The position numbers were made by a program, and so were the translations under genes. This document shows positions 7,634 through 14,888 of a stretch of DNA of 31,576 bases, one piece after another; position 1 is the first letter of the stretch, and each line of letters opens with the position of its first letter. A model generated the notes under the pieces. It had not been told where the DNA came from and did not search any database. It worked only from the letters and a program-made list of their open reading frames with translations. This stretch comes from WLJO01 sp046597895 (GTDB lineage Bacteria; Actinomycetota; Acidimicrobiia; Acidimicrobiales; Ilumatobacteraceae), in assembly GCA_046597895.1 (NCBI GenBank), contig JBKJJS010000434.1, forward strand, positions 1-31,576, in the 5' to 3' direction.

Positions 7634-8785
7634 ATGCGTGTCGCCATGCTGTCCTGGGAGTACCCACCGCTCGTGATCGGCGGGATCTCGGCCCACGTGG
7701 AAGGACTAGCCCAGGCCATGGCCCGCGCCGGGCATGACGTCGTCGTGTTCTCGCTCCACCACCAGGGCACGCCCGACGACACCACCGTGAATGGCGTGCG
7801 AATCCTGCGTGCTCGGACGGACCTGCCGTGGATCCCCGATCACGACCTCGTGGCCCGAATGGCCTCGGCGAACCACCAACTCGTCCAGTTGTCCACCATG
7901 CTCGGCGACTGGCGACCGGACGTCGTCCACGCCCATGACTGGCTCGTGGCATGGGCGGGCGACACATTGAAAACGCTCTGGGGTGTCCCGCTCGTCGCCA
8001 CCATCCATGCCACCGAGCGCGGACGCCACGGCGGCCATCTCCCGCCGGGCACACCGGCCTCCGTCAACGCGGCCGAATGGTGGCTGACGTATCAGGCCCA
8101 ACAAGTGATCTGCTGCTCGAAGTTCATGGCCCGGGAAGTCACCGAAGGGTTCGAGCTCCCGCTCGAGAAGCTCCACCTCGTCCCCAACGGCGTCGATCCC
8201 CACCTCTGGGGACCCCCCGGCGGGGCGCCGACGCCCCGCGAGCCGCTCGTTCTCGCCTGGGGACGGGTGCAGTACGAGAAGGGGTTCCAGGTTCTCGCAG
8301 GCGCCATGAGCCTCCTGCGCCACACCGTTCCGGGCATCCGATGCGTCATCGCCGGCCGAGGTTCCTACCTACCCGAACTGCAGATGCAGGTCGACGTCGA
8401 AGGGGTGTCCGATCTCGTTCATCTGGCGGGATTTGTCCCCGATGACGAGTTGCGGGGCCTGCTCCACCGCGCCGGCTGCGTCGTGATCCCGTCGCTCTAT
8501 GAGCCGTTCGGGATCGTGGCGCTCGAAGCGATGGCCGCCGGCGCGCCCACCATCGTCGCCCGAACCGGCGGTTTGGCCGAGATCGTGGAAGGAACAGGAG
8601 CGGGCCTTGTCTTCGAGCCCGGGTCGAGCGATCAACTGGCGGCGGCGATCGAAGAAGTGCTGACCGTGCCACTGACATCGACGGCGCTCACGAGCAAGGC
8701 CGCCGAACTCCTGACCGAGAAATACTCATGGGACGCCATCGCCGTATCGACCATCAGCGTGTATGAGCGAGCGCTCACCTCCTGA
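7634..8785 (+). CDS. GT4 alpha-glucan glucosyltransferase, GlgA/GlgM/Rv3032-like (383 aa)
   Basis: A retaining GT-B glycosyltransferase of family GT4. The N-terminus MRVAMLSWEYPPLVIGGISA has the nucleotide-sugar-binding Gly-Gly loop. GRVQYEKGFQVL provides the donor-phosphate Arg/Lys. The E-x7-E motif EPFGIVALE lies at about residues 290-298. Length and the WEYPP opening match the mycobacterial-type alpha-1,4-glucosyltransferases that extend glycogen or polymethylated/capsular glucans from an activated glucose donor in the cytoplasm. The alpha-glucan phosphorylase gene follows directly, so synthesis and breakdown of the same polymer are encoded side by side. The donor (ADP- or UDP-glucose) cannot be told from the sequence. 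Confidence 0.85.
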   Translation: MRVAMLSWEYPPLVIGGISAHVEGLAQAMARAGHDVVVFSLHHQGTPDDTTVNGVRILRARTDLPWIPDHDLVARMASANHQLVQLSTMLGDWRPDVVHAHDWLVAWAGDTLKTLWGVPLVATIHATERGRHGGHLPPGTPASVNAAEWWLTYQAQQVICCSKFMAREVTEGFELPLEKLHLVPNGVDPHLWGPPGGAPTPREPLVLAWGRVQYEKGFQVLAGAMSLLRHTVPGIRCVIAGRGSYLPELQMQVDVEGVSDLVHLAGFVPDDELRGLLHRAGCVVIPSLYEPFGIVALEAMAAGAPTIVARTGGLAEIVEGTGAGLVFEPGSSDQLAAAIEEVLTVPLTSTALTSKAAELLTEKYSWDAIAVSTISVYERALTS

Positions 8786-8845
8786 CCAGCGGCGTCACCG
8801 GCCTCGGGAGTGGGCCGGCGGTTGGACCAGTACGGTGCCTGGTCT

Positions 8846-11287
8846 GTGAGAGCCCTCCACCGCTTCCACGTCCGGCCCCCCATCCCGGACTCCCTCCACG
8901 GCCTGAGCGCCCTCGCGGCGAACCTGCACTGGACGTGGGACGCCCCCACCCAGGCCCTGTTCGCCCGGCTTGACCCGGTCGCATGGGAACGAACCGGCCA
9001 CGATCCGATCATGCTGCTTGAGCAGCTGAGCCCTGCCCGTTGGGCCGAACTCGGCACCGAACCGGCCATCGCCGCCGAGGTCAATGCGAGACTCGCCGAC
9101 CTGCGGCGCGCCATCACCGAGCCCAGGTGGTTCCAGTCCCGCGCCGACTCGGCGCTCCACCTCGTCGCCTATTTCTCGCCGGAGTTCGGGATCTCCGAAA
9201 CACTCGCTCAGTACTCGGGCGGGCTCGGCGTCCTGGCTGGCGATCATCTCAAGGCCGCGTCGGACCTCGGGGTGCCGCTCGTGGCCGTCGGCCTGCTGTA
9301 CCGCGAGGGCTACTTCCACCAGCGCCTCGACGCTGACGGTTGGCAGGAGGAACGCTTCCCTCGTATGGAGCCCCACTCGACCGGGCTCACGGATACCGCG
9401 CTCCGTGTCGAGGTCGATCTGGCCGGCGAAACTGTCACCGTCGCCGTGTGGAGAGCCGATGTCGGACGGGTGCCGCTGTACCTGCTCGATACCGATGTCG
9501 ATGGCAACTCACCGGCCACACGCGGGGTGACCGACCGGCTGTACGGCGGCGATGTCGAACACCGGCTCCGCCAGGAGATCGTTCTTGGCATCGGCGGGGT
9601 GCGCGCGCTTCGCGCACTCGGTCTTCAGCCTCAGGTGTTCCATACGAACGAGGGCCACGCTGGCTTTCTCGCCCTCGAGCGCATGAGGGAGCATGTCGCC
9701 GGAGGACTCGGATTCGCCGAGGCCATCGAAGCCGTCCGTGCCGGAGGGCTCTTCACCACTCACACCCCGGTCCCGGCCGGCATCGACCGCTACTCACCTG
9801 AACTGTTCACGCGTTACTTCGGTGCGCTCGCTCCACAACTCGGCTGCACATTCGATGGGTTGATGGCGCTCGGCCGCGGTGCCGAGGAACCCGACGGTCC
9901 CCGATTCAATATGGCCGTGCTGGGCTTGCGCCTGGCCAGCCGGTCGAACGCCGTCGCTCGGCTTCATGGCGACGTCAGCCGACGGATGTTCCAGCCACTG
10001 TGGCCCGGGGCGACGGTCGACGAGGTGCCGATCACGTCGGTCACGAACGGCGTCCACTCCAAGACATGGGTGTCGCCCCGCATCGATGACCTGCTGTCCC
10101 GGGCCGTGCACCCAGTGTGGGACGGAGCGGACACCGCGACGTGGCAGGGAGTCAACGCGGTCGACGACGACGAACTGTGGAACGCCCGTCACGAAGGCCG
10201 AACCGCTCTCGTGCGGTTCGTTCGTGACCGGTTGCACGGAGACGTTCTCGATCCGGACGTCCTCACCATCGGGTTCGCCCGACGGTTCGCCACGTATAAA
10301 CGCGCCACACTGCTGCTGTCGCAACCGAGCCGGCTCAAGGAGTTGCTGCTCGACCACGACCGCCCAGTGCAGTTCGTGTTCGCCGGCAAGGCGCATCCGG
10401 CAGACCAGCCGGGCAAGGAGATGATCCAGGCCATCGAGCGGTTCGCTCGCGAACTCGACATCGCACACCGCTTCGTGTTCGTACCGGACTACGACATCGG
10501 CGTCGCCCGCGTGATGTACCAGGGCTGCGACGTCTGGCTCAACCACCCGCGGCGACCGCTGGAGGCGTGCGGCACGTCGGGTATGAAGGCCGCGCTCAAC
10601 GGCGCGCTCAACTGTTCGATCCTGGATGGCTGGTGGGACGAGTGCGCCGACGGCACCAACGGCTGGATCATCACCTCGGCCGACGACGACCCCGATCCGG
10701 CCCGGCGCGACCAGCGCGAGGCGCTGAACCTCTTCAACGTGCTCGAGGGCGACCTCGTGCCGCTGTTCTACGACGGGGCCCCACCGCTGAAGTGGATCGC
10801 TCGCATGAAGCATGCGTGGGCGACGCTCGGACCATTCGTGACGGCCGCACGGATGGTGCAGGACTACACGACGACGCTCTACGAACCGGCCGCCGTCAGC
10901 GCTGACCGGATGTCAGCGGACGGCGGAGCGCTGGCCATCGAATTGGCACGGTGGAAGGGCCATGTCAGAGATGCGTGGCCCGCCGTGGGCTTCACCGAGT
11001 TCATCGGCGAGGACGGCAAGGCCACTGCGACGGTGGATACCGGCTCGCTCGGCGCGGTCGATGTCGTGTGCGAACTCGTCCATGGCCCCATCGACCCGGA
11101 CGGCAACCTTCTCACCACGAGCTTCGAACCGCTCGCCGAGGTGGACCGCCACGACGCGGCAATCCACTTTGCCGGCACGTTCACCCCGACGGCGGCCGGG
11201 CCCTACGGGGTCACCGCCCGTGTTCGACCCGTGCACCCCCTGCTCGTCAACCCCGTCGAGCCCGGCCTGATCACCTGGGCCGGCTAA
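8846..11287 (+). CDS. glgP: Alpha-glucan phosphorylase, GT35, with N-terminal DUF3417 (813 aa)
   Basis: It releases glucose-1-phosphate from alpha-1,4-glucans using pyridoxal phosphate. The first 110 residues (RALHRFHVRPPIPDSLHGL, then AANLHWTWDAPTQALF) are the DUF3417 domain of the bacterial short-type phosphorylases, such as the mycobacterial enzyme of about 860 aa. YFSPEFGISETLAQYSGGLG and HTNEGHAGFLALERM are catalytic-domain landmarks. EACGTSGMKAALNGALN holds the PLP-binding Lys at about residue 581. I chose GTG 8846 because family members begin M-R/K-A-L-x-R-F; the open frame extends to a GTG at 8810. A TACGGT hexamer ends 9 nt upstream. The gene follows the GT4 gene and ends tail-to-tail with the enoyl-CoA hydratase gene, the two stop codons sharing CTAA (11284-11287). 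Confidence 0.93.
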   Translation: MRALHRFHVRPPIPDSLHGLSALAANLHWTWDAPTQALFARLDPVAWERTGHDPIMLLEQLSPARWAELGTEPAIAAEVNARLADLRRAITEPRWFQSRADSALHLVAYFSPEFGISETLAQYSGGLGVLAGDHLKAASDLGVPLVAVGLLYREGYFHQRLDADGWQEERFPRMEPHSTGLTDTALRVEVDLAGETVTVAVWRADVGRVPLYLLDTDVDGNSPATRGVTDRLYGGDVEHRLRQEIVLGIGGVRALRALGLQPQVFHTNEGHAGFLALERMREHVAGGLGFAEAIEAVRAGGLFTTHTPVPAGIDRYSPELFTRYFGALAPQLGCTFDGLMALGRGAEEPDGPRFNMAVLGLRLASRSNAVARLHGDVSRRMFQPLWPGATVDEVPITSVTNGVHSKTWVSPRIDDLLSRAVHPVWDGADTATWQGVNAVDDDELWNARHEGRTALVRFVRDRLHGDVLDPDVLTIGFARRFATYKRATLLLSQPSRLKELLLDHDRPVQFVFAGKAHPADQPGKEMIQAIERFARELDIAHRFVFVPDYDIGVARVMYQGCDVWLNHPRRPLEACGTSGMKAALNGALNCSILDGWWDECADGTNGWIITSADDDPDPARRDQREALNLFNVLEGDLVPLFYDGAPPLKWIARMKHAWATLGPFVTAARMVQDYTTTLYEPAAVSADRMSADGGALAIELARWKGHVRDAWPAVGFTEFIGEDGKATATVDTGSLGAVDVVCELVHGPIDPDGNLLTTSFEPLAEVDRHDAAIHFAGTFTPTAAGPYGVTARVRPVHPLLVNPVEPGLITWAG

Positions 11288-12057
11288 CCCCCGGTGAAGT
11301 CCGCCTTGCCGGGGCCGTTGGCGAGGAAGCTCGTCACGCCGATTCGACTGTCCTCCGTGCGGAACACTTCGACAAACGCCGCTCGCTCGAGCGCCAAGCC
11401 GTCCGCCAGCGAGCCCGACAGGCCATCGTCGATGGCGCGCTTGCAGAGGGCCTGAGCAGCCACGGCACCCTTGGCCACCTCGGCGGCGAGCGCCAACGCC
11501 CGTTCGTGAAGCACTTCGTTCGGCACGACCTCGTCGGCCAGGCCGATACGCAGTGCCTCCTCGGCCTTCACCTGCCGACCTGTGAGGCACAGCTCCTTCG
11601 CTCTGGATGGGCCGACGAGCCGGGCCAGTCGCTGCGTGCCACCGCCTCCGGGGATGATGCCGAGCAGGATCTCCGGCTGACCGAACACGGCCCGCTCGCC
11701 CACGATGCGGTAGTCGCATGCCAACGCCAACTCGCAGCCGCCACCAAGTGCGTATCCACTGACGGCTGCGATCACGAAGCGGGGAATGGCGGCGACGGCG
11801 TTCAGGGCGTCGTGGAACCCGGCCGTGATCGGCCCCGCCTCGTCCGGCCCTCCGAACTCCGAGATGTCGGCCCCGGCCGCGAAGATCCGCTCCCCACCCG
11901 TCACGACGACGGCCCCCGGGGGATCGGCCGTGAGCACCAGCGCCGCGGCGTGCAACTGGGCCAGCAGCTCACCTTTCAGCGCGTTGACCTTCGGATTGTC
12001 GAGGGTGATCACGGCGACGCCGTCCGCCCGTCGTTCCACATGCACGAGTTCGCTCAT
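11284..12057 (-). CDS. Enoyl-CoA hydratase/isomerase family protein (257 aa)
   Basis: A crotonase-fold enzyme that hydrates trans-2-enoyl-CoA in beta-oxidation. IFAAGADISEF and SGYALGGGCELALACDYRI form the CoA-binding and oxyanion-hole segments. Both catalytic Glu of true hydratases are present, in GGGCELA and in GQPEILLGIIPGGGGTQRL, so hydratase activity is more likely than a side activity of the fold. Length is standard. It starts 10 nt after the end of meaB on the same strand. A TAGCCT hexamer, whose TAG is the meaB stop codon, lies 7 nt before the ATG, so it may have its own leaderless promoter in addition to readthrough. The link to meaB suggests acyl-CoA or propionyl/methylmalonyl-CoA metabolism. 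Confidence 0.93.
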   Translation of the reverse strand: MSELVHVERRADGVAVITLDNPKVNALKGELLAQLHAAALVLTADPPGAVVVTGGERIFAAGADISEFGGPDEAGPITAGFHDALNAVAAIPRFVIAAVSGYALGGGCELALACDYRIVGERAVFGQPEILLGIIPGGGGTQRLARLVGPSRAKELCLTGRQVKAEEALRIGLADEVVPNEVLHERALALAAEVAKGAVAAQALCKRAIDDGLSGSLADGLALERAAFVEVFRTEDSRIGVTSFLANGPGKADFTGG

Positions 12058-12064
12058 GCCGATG

Positions 12065-12070
12065 AGGCTA
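12065..12070 (-). promoter_or_regulatory. -10-like TAGCCT for the enoyl-CoA hydratase gene
   Basis: TAGCCT on the minus strand is 7 nt from the ATG at 12057. Its first three bases are the stop codon of meaB. The same arrangement occurs at 18545-18550. Confidence 0.35.
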
Positions 12071-13024
12071 GGCGCCGACGCCGCCGAGCATCTCGTCCGC
12101 CGCGCTCCATGGGTCGAGCGTGCGTTGAGCCACCCCGAGCTGCAATTCGTCCCATCGATCCCCGGTGCAGATCTCCCGCGCCCGCTGCTCCAGCCGACGC
12201 ACCACGATTTCCCGTAGTTCCTCACCGAGGCGACGTTGGCGACGCCGCCCCAGTTCCCCGCTCGCCGTGATGTGCGTGCGGTGCTCCTCGATCGTCTTCC
12301 AAAGCACGTCGACACCCTCGCCCTGCGACGCGATCGTGGCGATGATCGGAGGCCGCCAGTCGCCGAGTTGTGACAGTTCCAACATCTGCTCGAGGTCGCG
12401 CCGGGTTTCCGCCACGCCCTTCCGATCGGCCTTGTTGATCACGAAGATGTCGGCGATCTCCATGAGGCCGGCCTTGTTGGCCTGGACGGAATCGCCCCAC
12501 CCCGGGTTCACCACCACGATCGTGGTGTCGGCCTTCCCGGCGATCTCGACTTCCACCTGGCCTACGCCAACCGTCTCGATGAGGATGAGTTCCCGACCGA
12601 GCGCGTCGAGCAGGCGTACCGCTTCGGGTGTGGCGAGCGAGAGTCCCCCGAGGTGCCCGCGGGTGGCCATGGAGCGGATGAACACACCGGGGTCCGTGGC
12701 GTGTTCCTGCATGCGCACGCGGTCGCCGAGGATGGCGCCGCCGCTGAACGGAGACGACGGGTCGATGGCGAGAACGGCCACCTCGAGCCCAAGTGCTCTG
12801 ACATGCCCGATCGTGGCGCTGGTCAGCGTGGACTTACCGGAGCCAGGGGCGCCGGTGAGCCCGATGGTGTACGCCCGACCGCCGTGCGGGTACGACAGGC
12901 GACCTACCTGGCGGGCCGGTTCACCACCTCGCTCGATGAGCGACAAGAGCCGCGCCAATGCGGCGCGGTCGCCGTTGAGGCCGGCGTCGAACAGTTGCTG
13001 GGGATCTCGGTCTCGACCGGCCAC
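12068..13024 (-). CDS. meaB: MeaB-type G3E GTPase, methylmalonyl-CoA mutase chaperone (318 aa)
   Basis: MeaB gates cofactor loading and protects adenosylcobalamin-dependent methylmalonyl-CoA (or related acyl-CoA) mutase using GTP hydrolysis. The Walker A motif GAPGSGKST is at residues 58-66. AVLAIDPSSPFSGGAILGDR, FIRSMATRGHLGG and ETVGVGQVEVEI are hallmark MeaB/ArgK segments, and NKAD is the guanine-specificity motif. Length fits the family. The start is a GTG 12 nt after the upstream NifU-like gene ends, so the two are in one operon. No mutase subunit lies in this window; it must be elsewhere. Homology to the older ArgK annotation is expected but that name is obsolete. Confidence 0.93.
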   Translation of the reverse strand: MAGRDRDPQQLFDAGLNGDRAALARLLSLIERGGEPARQVGRLSYPHGGRAYTIGLTGAPGSGKSTLTSATIGHVRALGLEVAVLAIDPSSPFSGGAILGDRVRMQEHATDPGVFIRSMATRGHLGGLSLATPEAVRLLDALGRELILIETVGVGQVEVEIAGKADTTIVVVNPGWGDSVQANKAGLMEIADIFVINKADRKGVAETRRDLEQMLELSQLGDWRPPIIATIASQGEGVDVLWKTIEEHRTHITASGELGRRRQRRLGEELREIVVRRLEQRAREICTGDRWDELQLGVAQRTLDPWSAADEMLGGVGA

Positions 13025-13036
13025 GGGCGTGTCAGA

Positions 13037-13264
13037 TCACTCGACCGCCACCACTTCGGTGACGCCGTCGACCCGGTCCCTCATGATCCGCTCGATACCT
13101 GCTTTGAGCGTCTGCCCCGACGCCGGACATGTCCCGCACGCCCCAATCAGCGTCACCGACACCACGCCCGTCACCTCGTTGACCTCGCGCAAGATGATGT
13201 CGCCGCCGTCAGCCTGCAGGGCTGGGCGGATGGCTTCGATGGTCTCTTCAACTTGCTGGCGCAT
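13037..13264 (-). CDS. NifU C-terminal-domain iron-sulfur protein (75 aa)
   Basis: A free-standing NifU C-terminal (Nfu) domain that assembles or carries [4Fe-4S] clusters through a CxxC motif shared between two subunits. The sequence VEETIEAIRPALQADGGDI is the family's N-terminal signature, and CGTC at residues 43-46 in GACGTCPASG is the cluster-binding motif. I chose ATG 13264, where homology starts; the open frame extends further upstream but without family similarity and into the facing small gene. It is the first gene of a NifU-like - meaB - enoyl-CoA hydratase operon. Confidence 0.9.
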   Translation of the reverse strand: MRQQVEETIEAIRPALQADGGDIILREVNEVTGVVSVTLIGACGTCPASGQTLKAGIERIMRDRVDGVTEVVAVE

Positions 13265-13422
13265 GAGGTGTGGTGCGGTCCGATCGGCGGGGGGCCGGAT
13301 GAGAGGGCGGCCGAGATTGTGACAGGCGCGCCCATACGATGGCGATTCATGAGAACGTCGAGTCGACGGCGGTGCATTCCCGCGGTCGCGTCGTCCCTGC
13401 TCACGACGGTATCGACGGCAGC

Positions 13423-13426
13423 GGAG
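13423..13426 (+). promoter_or_regulatory. Shine-Dalgarno GGAG of the small membrane protein
   Basis: GGAG lies 8 nt before the ATG at 13435 and decides this start against the longer open frame beginning at 13339. Confidence 0.6.
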
Positions 13427-13434
13427 ATAGCACA

Positions 13435-13560
13435 ATGATGCTCGCGCACGCCAGCGGCTTCTCGTGGGACGAGGCGTTGCTGATCGCCGCCCCTCTGCTG
13501 GTCATCGGGAGTCTCATCGCTGTCGCCCGCCGTCGGATCCGCAAGGGCGGGGGATCCTGA
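13435..13560 (+). CDS. Small single-pass membrane protein (41 aa)
   Basis: MMLAHASGFSWDEALLIAAP leads into the hydrophobic stretch LLIAAPLLVIGSLIAVA and a strongly basic tail ARRRIRKGGGS, the layout of a single transmembrane helix with a cytoplasmic positive end. A good Shine-Dalgarno (GGAG, 8 nt) supports the start at 13435, or at the next codon, also ATG. It stands alone between the divergent NifU-like gene and the convergent murA, with its stop 4 nt from the murA stop. I do not recognise a family; the clean start and topology make it a likely real gene. Confidence 0.6.
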   Translation: MMLAHASGFSWDEALLIAAPLLVIGSLIAVARRRIRKGGGS

Positions 13561-13564
13561 ACCG

Positions 13565-14866
13565 CTACCGCTCGACGCGCTCGATGTCGGCACCCAGGCT
13601 CGCCAGACGGCCCACTAGGTCGTCGTAACCCCGGTCGATGTGGTGGATCTCGCCGATCGGTGTCTCACCGTGGGCGATGAGCCCGGCCACCACGAGCGCG
13701 GCGCCGGCTCGGATATCCGGCGCCCGTACTGGCGCCCCCTCGAGCCGATCGACGCCGCGCACGACGGCGTGGTGGCCGTCCGTACTGATGTCGGCACCGA
13801 GACGCCGCAGTTCCTCCACGTACCGGAACCGACCGGGATAGAGATTTTCGGTCACGATCCCCGCACCGTCGGCGACGGACAGCAATGTCACGACGAGCGG
13901 CTTGTAATCCGTGGCGAAACCCGGGTACGGCAAGGTCTGCACGTCGAGCGACCGCAAGCGAGTCCCGTCGGCGCGCACGAGAACGCCATCCGACTGAGCC
14001 GTCACACTGACGCCCATCTCGCGTAGGCGCCGTACGAACATCTCCATGTGCTCGGCACGGGCGCCGCCAACCGTGACCTCTCCGCCGCAGGCAGCAACGG
14101 CCGCCATGTACGTGGCGGCCTGGATCCGGTCGGTGACCACTCGGTGATCAGCGGCCGCGAGGTCGGACGCCGCCACGCCGTGCACGACGAGTGTTGGCGA
14201 TCCGATGCCCTCGATATGGGCACCCATGGCGTTGAGGAAGTGGCAGAGATCGGCGATCTCGGGCTCCCGGGCGGCGTTGTCGAGCACCGTCGTACCTTTG
14301 GCCCGGACCGCCGCCATCACGATGTTCTCGGTGGCCCCGACACTCGGGTAGTCCAGGGTGATGTCGGCCCCGTGGAGCACGTCGGCGCGACCCTCGATGT
14401 AGCCGTGGCGCAGCTCGAACGTGGCCCCCATCGCTTCCAAGCCGCTCAGATGCATATCGATGGGTCGGTTCCCGAAGTCGTCGCCGCCGGGCATCGAGAC
14501 GCGGGCCTGGCCACAACGGGCGAGGAGGGGCCCGAGTACCACGATCGAGGCTCTGATGCGCTCGACGAGCTCATAGGGCGCCGCGGGAATGATGGCCCCC
14601 CGGTTCTCCAGAGTCAGCACACCTGGACGAATTGGGTCGGACGAACAACTGACACCGAGCGCCGCCAGGAGATCCCCCATGGTCCCGACGTCGGCGATGG
14701 CGGGAACGTTGGTGATCTCGTAGACCCCGTCCGCGAGGAGCGTGGCCGCCATCAGCTTGAGCACGGCGTTTTTGGCCCCCGGTACGCTCACCTCGCCCTT
14801 CAGCGGTCCGCTGCGACGGGCGATGATACGAGGGGAAGGCTCGGCGGGAGACGAAGAGGTCGGCAC
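13565..14866 (-). CDS. murA: UDP-N-acetylglucosamine 1-carboxyvinyltransferase MurA (433 aa)
   Basis: The first committed enzyme of peptidoglycan synthesis, transferring enolpyruvate from PEP to UDP-GlcNAc in the cytosol. GPLKGEVSVPGAKNAVLKLM carries the conserved Lys32-Asn. RASIVVLGPLLARCGQARVS is followed by PGGDDFGNRPIDMHLSGLE, where most bacteria have PGGC; the catalytic/fosfomycin-reactive Cys (E. coli Cys115) is Asp129 here. RxxQxxTY-like and Asp-369-like segments further on complete the EPT fold. The Cys-to-Asp form is known in mycobacteria and chlamydiae and gives intrinsic fosfomycin insensitivity with activity retained. The start is a GTG at 14866, 22 nt from the divergent MFS gene start. 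Confidence 0.95.
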   Translation of the reverse strand: MPTSSSPAEPSPRIIARRSGPLKGEVSVPGAKNAVLKLMAATLLADGVYEITNVPAIADVGTMGDLLAALGVSCSSDPIRPGVLTLENRGAIIPAAPYELVERIRASIVVLGPLLARCGQARVSMPGGDDFGNRPIDMHLSGLEAMGATFELRHGYIEGRADVLHGADITLDYPSVGATENIVMAAVRAKGTTVLDNAAREPEIADLCHFLNAMGAHIEGIGSPTLVVHGVAASDLAAADHRVVTDRIQAATYMAAVAACGGEVTVGGARAEHMEMFVRRLREMGVSVTAQSDGVLVRADGTRLRSLDVQTLPYPGFATDYKPLVVTLLSVADGAGIVTENLYPGRFRYVEELRRLGADISTDGHHAVVRGVDRLEGAPVRAPDIRAGAALVVAGLIAHGETPIGEIHHIDRGYDDLVGRLASLGADIERVER

Positions 14867-14876
14867 TGACCCTCAG

Positions 14877-14882
14877 TATGCT
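14877..14882 (+). promoter_or_regulatory. -10-like TATGCT for the MFS gene
   Basis: TATGCT is followed after exactly 6 nt by the GTG at 14889. It lies in the 22-bp gap to the divergent murA start, so the -35 region would extend into the murA coding sequence. Confidence 0.45.
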
Positions 14883-14888
14883 CCGCCG

